DNA of 64,000 bases from Isoptericola halotolerans (GTDB lineage: Bacteria; Actinomycetota; Actinomycetes; Actinomycetales; Cellulomonadaceae), in contig NZ_PVTX01000001.1 in the NCBI RefSeq assembly GCF_003003075.1, positions 186,001 through 250,000 on the forward strand. Reading direction: 5' to 3'. Positions within the stretch are counted from its first letter, which is position 1, and every line of letters begins with the position of its first letter. The position numbers were made by a program, and so were the translations under genes. The notes under the pieces were generated by a model that made no database searches, was not told the origin of the DNA, and was given only the letters and a program-made list of their open reading frames with translations. Positions 57,515 to 64,000 of this stretch are shown one piece after another.

Positions 57515-59554
57515 GTGACGGATGCAACGACAGCGGTGGTCACCGCGGCACTGGAGCCGACCCGACGGTGGGAGCGGCAGCACTGGCTCGCCACGGCCGA
57601 CAGGCTGCTCGCCGCCGTCGAGCCGTACGCGTCGTCGGGGCGCTCCCTGATCCGGCTGCCGGGGCCCACCAGCGCCTCGGGAGCCTGGAGCGACGGGCTC
57701 GAGGGGTTCGCGCGCACGTTCCTCCTCGCGGCGTTCCGCGTGCGGGGCGAGCAGGGGGCCGACCCGCACGCGCTGCTCGAACGCTATGCCGAGGGGCTGC
57801 GGCACGGTACCGATCCCGCCGGCGCCGAGCGGTGGCCCCGGATCGACGAGCGTCGGCAGGCCGTCGTCGAGGCGGCATCCGTCGCGATCGGGCTGTCCGA
57901 GACGCGCCCGTGGCTCTGGGACCGGCTCGACGACGCCACCCGCGGCCACGTCGTCGACTGGTTGGCGGGCATCGTCGGCACCAGCGGCTACCGCAACAAC
58001 TGGGTCTGGTTCCAGAACGTGGTCGAGGCGTTCCTCGCCTCGGTCGGCGGCCCGTGGGACCAGGCCGACCTCGACCGCAACGAGGAGCTCGCCGAGGGCC
58101 TCTACGTGGGAGACGGCTGGTACTCCGACGGCCGCGGACGCGACGGGCGGCGCCAGTCGTTCGACTACTACGCGGGATGGGCGTGGCACCTGTACCCGCT
58201 GCTGCACGCGCGGATCGAGGGCCGTCCGCTGGATCAACGGCACGCGGAGCGGCTGCACGCCTACCTCGGGCAGGCGCAGCACCTCGTCGGCCCGACCGGC
58301 GCGCCCGTGCTCCAGGGAAGGTCGATCACCTACCGGTTCGCGATGCTGGCGCCCTTCTGGGCCGGGGCGCTCGCGGGCTCGACGCCGCTGCCACCGGGTG
58401 CGACGCGGGCGATCACCTCCGCCGTCGCTGAGCACTTCGCGGCCGCGGGGTCCGTCGACGAGCGTGGGCTCCTCACCACGGGGTGGCACCACCGGTACGA
58501 CGGCGTGCGTCAGCTCTACAGCGGCGGCTCGTCGCCGTACTGGGCGAGCAAGGGCTTCCTCGGGCTGCTGCTCGACGCCGACGACCCGGTGTGGACGGCC
58601 GCGCCCGAGCTGCCGCCGTCGTGGGCGGAGGACCGCGTCACCGCCCTGCCCGTGCCGGGCTGGCTGGTGTCCACGACGCCGGGCGACGGCATCGTCCGGG
58701 TCCTGAACCACGGGTCGGACCGGTTGCTCGAACCGGTCGTGCAGCAGCGTGCCGACGACCCGTTCTACCGCCGGTCGGGCTACTCCAACGTGACGTCGCC
58801 GCAACTGACGACCGACGCCGTCGCGGCGCCCGTCGAGTCACATGTCGCGCTGCTCGACGGTTCGGGGGCCCCGTCGCACCGCGACGGCATCGACCGGGTC
58901 CGGCTGTCCGAGGACGTCGCCGTCTCCAGGTCGCGCGTGCACTGGCTCGACCTGCCGGGCGGCCGGCCGAGCGACGCGGCGGTGTGGTCCTCGATGCGAC
59001 GCGGACCGTTCGTGACCACGGCGGCGGTCGTCCGTGGCCGGTTCGAGGTGCGGCTCGCCTGGTGGGACCCGGTGCGTGCCGCCGTCGGGCTGCCGCCCGC
59101 GACCCCGGTCCCCGCCGCCGCCCTGGACGCGGAGGCGGCCTGGCCGGCCGACCTCGGACCCTGGCACGTGCACGTCGGCGGCTGGCCGCTCGCGGCGGGG
59201 CGCGGCCGGGACCTGCACGTCGAGACCGACGTGGACTGGGTGCGGGTGACCCGGCAGGACGGCACCTCGTCGCTGGTCCGCGGGCTGCGGGGCCTCGACC
59301 GCGCCGGCACGACCTTCCGCACCGGTGCCGACCCGTACGGGGAGGCGTCCGTGACCCCGTGGGTGCGCAGCCGGTCCACGGTCGGCCCCGGCGACGTCTC
59401 GGCGGCGCTCGTCGTGCTCAGCGGGCGCGGCACCCCGTGGGTGCGCGACGTCGACGCGGTGACCGAGGTGCGGCACGACGAGGGCGAGGTCCACGTCGTG
59501 TGGCGGGACGGTCGGGTCGACACCCTCTCCGTGACCGACGCGGCCGACGCATGA
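57515..59554 (+). CDS. DUF2264-family protein, probable glycoside hydrolase (GH154-like)
   Basis: The 679-residue protein starts at GTG 57515, 6 nt after CAGGAT. It has no signal peptide. An alpha/alpha-barrel is indicated by WSDGLEGFARTFLLAAFRVR, GTSGYRNNWVWFQNVVEAFL and SFDYYAGWAWHLYPLLHARI. SGGSSPYWASKGFLGLLLDA and a beta-rich C-terminal half follow. DUF2264 proteins include beta-glucuronidases, as I recall placed in GH154. A cytoplasmic uronic-acid-releasing enzyme acting on oligosaccharides from pectin-like polymers fits the locus. It is coupled (ATGA) to the dehydrogenase gene. Confidence 0.85.
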   Translation: MTDATTAVVTAALEPTRRWERQHWLATADRLLAAVEPYASSGRSLIRLPGPTSASGAWSDGLEGFARTFLLAAFRVRGEQGADPHALLERYAEGLRHGTDPAGAERWPRIDERRQAVVEAASVAIGLSETRPWLWDRLDDATRGHVVDWLAGIVGTSGYRNNWVWFQNVVEAFLASVGGPWDQADLDRNEELAEGLYVGDGWYSDGRGRDGRRQSFDYYAGWAWHLYPLLHARIEGRPLDQRHAERLHAYLGQAQHLVGPTGAPVLQGRSITYRFAMLAPFWAGALAGSTPLPPGATRAITSAVAEHFAAAGSVDERGLLTTGWHHRYDGVRQLYSGGSSPYWASKGFLGLLLDADDPVWTAAPELPPSWAEDRVTALPVPGWLVSTTPGDGIVRVLNHGSDRLLEPVVQQRADDPFYRRSGYSNVTSPQLTTDAVAAPVESHVALLDGSGAPSHRDGIDRVRLSEDVAVSRSRVHWLDLPGGRPSDAAVWSSMRRGPFVTTAAVVRGRFEVRLAWWDPVRAAVGLPPATPVPAAALDAEAAWPADLGPWHVHVGGWPLAAGRGRDLHVETDVDWVRVTRQDGTSSLVRGLRGLDRAGTTFRTGADPYGEASVTPWVRSRSTVGPGDVSAALVVLSGRGTPWVRDVDAVTEVRHDEGEVHVVWRDGRVDTLSVTDAADA

Positions 59555-60552
59555 GACGTCTGCGTGCCGCCTTCGCGCTGCGACAGCCCGAGCTCCTGCC
59601 CGACCTGTTCGACGCCACGGCCCGCGATCGCCTCGTGGCGGTGGCGGACGTCGCCCCGGAGGCCGTCACGGCCGCCGACGGCGAGGGCGTCGACCGTGTG
59701 CTGCGCGACGTCGAGGTCCTGGTGACCGGTTGGGGAGCGCCTCGTCTCGACGCGGAGCTGTTGGCCCGCGCGCCGCGGTTGCGCGCGGTGGTGCACGCGG
59801 CCGGGTCGGTGAAGAAGTTCGTCACCGAGGAGGTCTGGACGCGGGGGATCGACGTCTCCAGCGCCGCGACGGCGAACGCCCGACCGGTCGCGGAGTACAC
59901 GCTCGCGATGATCCTCCTGGCCGGCAAGCGGGTGCTCGAGTCGGCGGCGGCGTTCGACCGGCATCGGTCCTTCACCGGTTGGCACCTGCCGCCGCACGGG
60001 AACAACGGGCTGGTGGTCGGCCTCGTCGGTGCCTCGCGCACCGGCCGCCAGGTCCTGGAGCTGCTCGCGCCGTTCGACACGGACGTGCTGCTGCACGACC
60101 CGTTCGTCGACGCCGCGGAGGCGCGCTCCCTGGGGGCCACCGCCGTCGGGCTCGACGAGCTGCTGCGCCGGTCCGACGTCGTCTCCCTGCACGCCCCCGC
60201 GCTGCCCGAGACGTACCGCATGATCGGTGGGCGTGAGCTCGCGCTCCTGCGCGACCACAGCACGCTGCTCAACACGGGACGCGGGCAGCTGGTCGACACC
60301 GCCGCGCTCACGTCCGAGGTGCTCGCCGGCAGGCTGCGGGCGATCCTCGACGTCACGGACCCGGAGCCGCTGCCCGCGGACCACCCGTTGTACGGGGCGC
60401 CCGGTGCGTTGCTGACGCCGCACGTCGCCGGGTCGTCGGGCAACGAGCTGCGCCGGCTCGGGGACAGCGCCGTCGCGGAGGTGGAGCGGCTGGCCGCGGG
60501 CCGGGGACTCGCGCATCCCGTCCGGCCCGAGCACCTGGCCCGGACGGCCTGA
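59551..60552 (+). CDS. D-isomer-specific 2-hydroxyacid dehydrogenase
   Basis: The 333-residue protein has VVGLVGASRTGRQVLELLAP (NAD-binding; the usual GxGxxG reads GASRTG). HAPALPETYRMIGGRELALL and LLNTGRGQLVDTAALTSEVL contain the substrate arginine, DVTDPEPLPADHPLYGAPGA the catalytic acid region, and LLTPHVAGSSGNELRRLGD the catalytic histidine. It reduces 2-keto acids or oxidises D-2-hydroxyacids. Its start overlaps the DUF2264 stop by ATGA, so the two steps are probably linked. A role in handling uronate-derived keto acids is inference. Confidence 0.9.
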   Translation: MRRLRAAFALRQPELLPDLFDATARDRLVAVADVAPEAVTAADGEGVDRVLRDVEVLVTGWGAPRLDAELLARAPRLRAVVHAAGSVKKFVTEEVWTRGIDVSSAATANARPVAEYTLAMILLAGKRVLESAAAFDRHRSFTGWHLPPHGNNGLVVGLVGASRTGRQVLELLAPFDTDVLLHDPFVDAAEARSLGATAVGLDELLRRSDVVSLHAPALPETYRMIGGRELALLRDHSTLLNTGRGQLVDTAALTSEVLAGRLRAILDVTDPEPLPADHPLYGAPGALLTPHVAGSSGNELRRLGDSAVAEVERLAAGRGLAHPVRPEHLARTA

Positions 60553-60578
60553 CGTGCCGTCCACCTGGCCGCGTCCGG

Positions 60579-60591
60579 TTTTGATCGTTTG
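60579..60591 (+). promoter_or_regulatory. Candidate operator upstream of the lyase gene
   Basis: TTTTGATCGTTTG contains a direct repeat (GTTTTGA/GTTTGAC, from 60578). It lies about 80 bp upstream of the lyase start and resembles the element at 57459-57470. It could be the site through which the DeoR/LacI hybrid controls the lyase. Tentative. Confidence 0.35.
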
Positions 60592-60671
60592 ACCGCGGGG
60601 CCGCCACGGACCTCCCACCCTGAGGGTGTCCATCGAGGGGCACGACAACCCGTCACGAAGGAGTGACCACC

Positions 60672-63401
60672 ATGGCCGACGTCAGTCGCCGAACCGTCCT
60701 GACCAGCGCCCTGACCGCAGGCGCCGCCACCGCGCTCGGGTCACAGGCCGCCCAGGCCTCGCCGGTGGCGGCGCAGGCCGCCGCCACGCCAGACCTCACG
60801 GGTCACGACCCCGTCGACGTGCGGTGGCTGGAGGGCACGCCCGCGGCGCTCGCCGCCGGGACCACGTGGGGCGTGCCCTGGCCGCGGGGTGCGCTCGGGA
60901 CCAACCAGCGGTTCGCCCTGACGGCCACCACCGGCGAGGACGTCCCGCTCCAGACGTGGCCGACCGCCTGGTGGCCCGACGGCTCGGTGAAGTGGACGGC
61001 GCACGCGGTGAGCGGCGACGCCCCACGGGCCGCGTCGTACCGGCTCGGGCCCGGCCGACCCGCACGGCCGGAGGTGGCCGTCGTCGTCTCCGAGCGGCAC
61101 GACCGGGTCGTCGTCGACACGGGGACCATCGAGGTCGTCTTCGCGCGTCACGGCCAACGCGTCGTGCGCACGATCACCCGGGACGGCGAGGTGATCGCCC
61201 GTCACGGGCGGCTCGTCGCCTCGCGGCAGGACGCCGCCGACACGGACGACCCGCGCAGCGTGCGGTACGAAGACTTCGACGGCACGGTCGAGGACGTCAC
61301 GGTCGAGCAGGCCGGCCCGGTCCGGGCCGTGATCAAGGTGGAGGGCAAGCACCGCCGCGGGGCGCGCGAGTGGCTGCCCTTCGTGCTGCGGTTCGCGTTG
61401 TTCGCCGGCTCGGACGGCATCCGGCTGGTCCACACCTTCTTCTACGACGGTGACGAGGAGCGCGACTTCGTCCGCAGCCTGGGGGTGCGGTTCACCGTCC
61501 CGATGCGCGGGGAGCTCTACGACCGGCACGTCCGCCTCGCCGGCACGGACGGCGGCGTCCTCGCCGAGGCGGTCCGAGGGATCACCGGGCTGCGGCGCGA
61601 CCCCGGGGAGGCGGTGCGGGCCGCGCAGGTCGACGGTCGGGCCCTGCCGGACCCCAGCACGTGGGACACCCGCGTCACGGACCGGCTGCACTGGATCCCC
61701 GCCTGGGGCGACTACAGCCTCTCCCAGCTCACGGCGCACGGTTTCGAGATCCGCAAGCGCACGGGGAACGGGCATTCGTGGGTCCGGTCCGACGCCGGGA
61801 CCCGCTCGGCGGGCCTGGCCTACGTCGGCACGCCCTCGGGCGGGCTCGCCTTCGGCATGCGCAACTTCTGGCAGCTGCACCCCACCGAGCTCGAGATCTC
61901 CGGGGCCGCGGGCGACGAGGCGGAGGCCACGGTCTGGATGTGGTCCCCCCGCGCCGACGCCATGGACGTGCGGTTCTACCACGACGGCATGGGGCAGGAC
62001 ACGTACGAGGAGCAGCTCGACGCGCTCAACATCACCTACGAGGACTACGAGCCCGGCTTCGGCACGCCGTACGGCGTCGCCCGCACGACCGAGCTGATGT
62101 TCTGGGCGCTGCCCGCGACGCCCACGCCGGCCCGGTTCGCCGAGCTCGCCGAGGCCAGCGCGACGCCACCGCTGCTGGCGAGCAGCCCGCAGCACAACCA
62201 CTCCACGGGGGTGTTCGGCTCCTGGACGCCGGTCGACCGCTCGAACGCCGCGAAGGCCGAGCTGGAGGACCGGCTCGACGCGATCCACCGGTACCACCTC
62301 GAGCAGGTGGACCAGCGCTCCTGGTACGGGTTCTGGGACTACGGGGACGTCATGCACTCCTACGACGGCGACCGGCACCAGTGGCGGTACGACGTCGGCG
62401 GGTACGCGTGGGACAACTCGGAGCTGTCGACGGACATGTGGCTCTGGTACCACTACCTGCGCACCGGCGACGCCGCGGCGTTCCGGTTCGCCGAGGCCAT
62501 GACCCGGCACACGGGGGAGGTGGACGTCTACCACCTCGGGGTCTGGAAGGGCTTGGGCACCCGGCACAACGTCCAGCACTGGGGCGACAGCGCCAAGCAG
62601 GTTCGGATCAGCAACGCCAACTACCGGAGGTTCTACTACTACCTCACCGGCGACGAGCGCTGCGGGGACCTGCTGCGCGAGCTGGTCGACTCCGACCGGA
62701 CGTACCTGGAGCTCAACGCGACGCGCAAGATCGACGGTTCGACCGGCGAGTACGACCCGGACCCACGGGCCCTGCCGCTGGGCACCACGACGGACTGGGG
62801 CGCCATCGCCGGCGCGTGGCTCACGGAGTGGGAGCGTCGCGGCGACCCGGAGGCGAAGCGGCGGCTGCTACGCAGTGCGCGGTCGATCGCCGCGCTGCCC
62901 AACGGCTGGGTCCAGGCCGGCACCACGTACAACCTGCACGACGCCGTCTTCAGCTCGGGCGACGAGAAGGCGGTCGCCGTCGGCAGCCTCAGCTCCGTCT
63001 TCGGCCTGATCGAGGTCATGACCGAGCTCCTCGACCTGGTCGACGAGCCCGAGGTCGAGGCAAAGTGGGTGGAGTTCTGCCGCCTGTACAACGCCTCCCG
63101 GGAGGAGCAGGCGGAGGTCACGGGGGAGCACTGGGGCAGCCTCAACCTCCGCCAGTCGTACTCCCGGGCGACTGCCTACGCCGCGGTGAAGCTTGAGGAC
63201 GACGCCCTGGCGGACCGCGCGTGGCAGGAGCTGCGCACCGGTCACGCCGGCTACCCGGACGACCACGACTGGGGAACGCGACGGATCGAGCCGCCCGCCG
63301 TGCTGCGCCCTGTCGACGAGGCGGACTTCTCGACCAACGCCAGCGCGCAGTACGGCCTGGCGGCCATGCAGTGCCTCGCGCTGGTCGGAGACCGCCTGTG
63401 A
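60672..63401 (+). CDS. Tat-exported exo-rhamnogalacturonan-lyase-like enzyme (PcRGLX/YetA, PL26-like)
   Basis: The 909-residue protein has a Tat signal (DVSRRTVLTSALTAGAATAL). WLEGTPAALAAGTTWGVPWP and WPTAWWPDGSVKWTAHAVSG are the N-terminal beta domain typical of YetA/PcRGLX proteins. RSWYGFWDYGDVMHSYDGDR and VGGYAWDNSELSTDMWLWYH mark the alpha/alpha barrel with its many aromatic and acidic residues. Family members cleave rhamnogalacturonan from the chain end. AAGGAG lies 8 nt before the ATG at 60672; the earlier GTG overlaps the ribosome-binding site. It is the extracellular partner of the DUF2264 enzyme. Confidence 0.88.
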   Translation: MADVSRRTVLTSALTAGAATALGSQAAQASPVAAQAAATPDLTGHDPVDVRWLEGTPAALAAGTTWGVPWPRGALGTNQRFALTATTGEDVPLQTWPTAWWPDGSVKWTAHAVSGDAPRAASYRLGPGRPARPEVAVVVSERHDRVVVDTGTIEVVFARHGQRVVRTITRDGEVIARHGRLVASRQDAADTDDPRSVRYEDFDGTVEDVTVEQAGPVRAVIKVEGKHRRGAREWLPFVLRFALFAGSDGIRLVHTFFYDGDEERDFVRSLGVRFTVPMRGELYDRHVRLAGTDGGVLAEAVRGITGLRRDPGEAVRAAQVDGRALPDPSTWDTRVTDRLHWIPAWGDYSLSQLTAHGFEIRKRTGNGHSWVRSDAGTRSAGLAYVGTPSGGLAFGMRNFWQLHPTELEISGAAGDEAEATVWMWSPRADAMDVRFYHDGMGQDTYEEQLDALNITYEDYEPGFGTPYGVARTTELMFWALPATPTPARFAELAEASATPPLLASSPQHNHSTGVFGSWTPVDRSNAAKAELEDRLDAIHRYHLEQVDQRSWYGFWDYGDVMHSYDGDRHQWRYDVGGYAWDNSELSTDMWLWYHYLRTGDAAAFRFAEAMTRHTGEVDVYHLGVWKGLGTRHNVQHWGDSAKQVRISNANYRRFYYYLTGDERCGDLLRELVDSDRTYLELNATRKIDGSTGEYDPDPRALPLGTTTDWGAIAGAWLTEWERRGDPEAKRRLLRSARSIAALPNGWVQAGTTYNLHDAVFSSGDEKAVAVGSLSSVFGLIEVMTELLDLVDEPEVEAKWVEFCRLYNASREEQAEVTGEHWGSLNLRQSYSRATAYAAVKLEDDALADRAWQELRTGHAGYPDDHDWGTRRIEPPAVLRPVDEADFSTNASAQYGLAAMQCLALVGDRL

Positions 63402-63419
63402 GGCGCTTGCGGCGGGACG

Positions 63420-63680
63420 TCAGGGCCCGAGCGCCCCGACCGGGATGACCGGAACACCGTCGTCGCGGCGATACCCGTACCCCGTCGCCGTGATCACGGC
63501 GTCGGGGGCTACGGACGCGGCTTCCCGTGCGGGGCGATCCGTGTCGTGGCGCACTGCCGTCGCGGCTTCCTGGGCGGTCGCTGTCTTGCCGCACGCCTTC
63601 GGCCCCTCGATCAAGACGGCCCCGGACGTCTGCAGAGCGATCCTCAACTCATCGTCGACGACACGGCGTCTGTACTCCAC
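63420..63680 (-). pseudogene. Collapsed AAA+ ATPase (DUF4143 type): N terminus joined to C terminus
   Basis: The 86-codon ORF starts at GTG 63680 (GAGGAG just upstream) with MEYRRRVVDDELRIALQTSG and AVLIEGPKACGKTATAQEA, an intact P-loop. It then goes quickly to ITATGYGYRRDDGVPVIPVG and ends ALGP. The last segment is the usual extreme C terminus of about 420-residue DUF4143 ATPases (RRxDGVxVxPLxxLxP). Roughly 330 residues appear lost in frame. Non-functional or a peptide of unknown effect. Confidence 0.65.
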
Positions 63681-63702
63681 CGCTCCTCATCAAGGACTGG
63701 AC

Positions 63703-63738
63703 CGACAGGTTGCACCGGTTCTGATCGACAGGTTGCAC
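63703..63738. repeat. Pair of 13-bp direct repeats, possible insertion-sequence end
   Basis: CGACAGGTTGCAC occurs at 63703-63715 and 63726-63738 with a 23-bp period, just upstream of the collapsed ATPase gene. Multiple terminal repeats of this kind, reading GTGCAACCTGTCG inward, resemble IS21-family ends. No transposase is present, so this would be a remnant. Confidence 0.45.
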
Positions 63739-63789
63739 TGCGCGTCGCGTCTCACAGCGCCGGCGTCCGGGAGCGCCGGCGGGCCCCTC

Positions 63790-63801
63790 TAGTCTGGTGA
63801 G
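63790..63801 (+). promoter_or_regulatory. Leaderless promoter of the CopD-like gene
   Basis: TAGTCT (63790-63795) is followed by 6 nt and GTG 63802. TAGTCT is identical to the tetR -10. No ribosome-binding site is present. Confidence 0.6.
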
Positions 63802-64000
63802 GTGACCTCCACAGCTCCCGCCGGCCAGCGCCCGCGCGGCACCGCGCCCGCGCCCGCCCGGCCCTGGTGGATCATCGCCGCCGGGCCGGGCGCCGTCGTG
63901 GCCGCGATCCTCGCGCTGCTCCTCGCGGGCTCCTGGTCCGGGGCCTTCGAGGCGCTCGGGACGTTCTCCGACCCGGGGGCCGTCGCCCGCTGGGGGTCGC
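63802..64000 (+). CDS. CopD-like copper-resistance / cytochrome-oxidase-assembly membrane protein, 5' part only
   Basis: The 66 codons in the window read VTSTAPAGQRPRGTAPAPAR, then a membrane helix (WWIIAAGPGAVVAAILALLL). They end GTFSDPGAVARWGS, matching the start of actinobacterial fused CopD/CtaG-type proteins, where DPGAVxRWG precedes the first core helix. It would handle copper at the membrane. The gene continues past the window, so the assignment is provisional. Confidence 0.6.
   Translation, partial: MTSTAPAGQRPRGTAPAPARPWWIIAAGPGAVVAAILALLLAGSWSGAFEALGTFSDPGAVARWGS

Overview
The window looks like a chromosome segment of a high-GC actinobacterium, probably Micrococcales and close to Cellulomonas, Cellulosimicrobium or Promicromonospora (lineage is an inference). 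The signs are very GC-rich DNA with G/C-ending codons, many GTG starts, many apparently leaderless promoters (a TANNNT-like -10 followed by 6-8 nt and then the start codon), a mycobacterial-type SOS box, a predicted F420-family oxidoreductase, a SoxR and a SigJ-type sigma factor. I see no tRNA, rRNA, CRISPR array or complete insertion sequence.

Layout. 1-5.5 kb: the 5' part of an APC permease, then an arsenic-resistance operon on the minus strand (acr3, an ArsR-ArsC fusion, arsC, and a CoA-disulfide-reductase-like flavoprotein with a rhodanese domain). 5.5-9 kb: a TetR regulator with a DrrAB-like ABC exporter. 9-12.2 kb: amino-acid permease, MOSC protein, proline iminopeptidase. 12.3-18 kb: a 13E12-family DUF222/HNH protein under an SOS box, isopentenyl-diphosphate isomerase, a histidine phosphatase/PH-domain pair, and an NfeD/flotillin pair. 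18-24.4 kb: an RNase H-fold protein, a ferritin-like/VIT1 fusion, phosphoglucomutase, and an NhaC-type antiporter. 24.5-34.8 kb: an M23/SH3 cell-wall hydrolase, an SDR and its divergent XRE regulator, purB, a WXG100-like/lipase-fold pair, a HisC-like aminotransferase, and pyruvate:quinone oxidoreductase.

34.8-40.3 kb is a redox-stress neighbourhood. soxR heads a minus-strand run with an FAD oxidoreductase, a SigJ-type ECF sigma factor and an NAD(P)-binding reductase. Divergent from it is a split transketolase followed by a methyltransferase with its middle missing. 40.3-49.4 kb holds a Fic protein with a large operator-like palindrome, a MocR regulator with its divergent PNPOx-like target, alaA, an MFS/MerR pair overlapping a hydrolase remnant, and an ABC-F protein with a possible leader peptide. 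49.4-50.8 kb is a visibly less GC-rich stretch encoding one unrecognised zinc-ribbon membrane protein.

51-54.7 kb is a 2-oxoacid dehydrogenase E1alpha-E1beta-E2 operon with two tandem operator-like palindromes upstream. It is followed by a 66-bp near-perfect palindrome. 54.9-63.4 kb is a carbohydrate locus: a sugar-binding lipoprotein without its permeases, a DeoR/LacI-hybrid regulator, a DUF2264 glycosidase candidate translationally coupled to a D-2-hydroxyacid dehydrogenase, and a large Tat-exported rhamnogalacturonan-lyase-like enzyme. The window ends with a collapsed AAA+ ATPase gene beside IS-end-like repeats and the start of a CopD-like copper protein.
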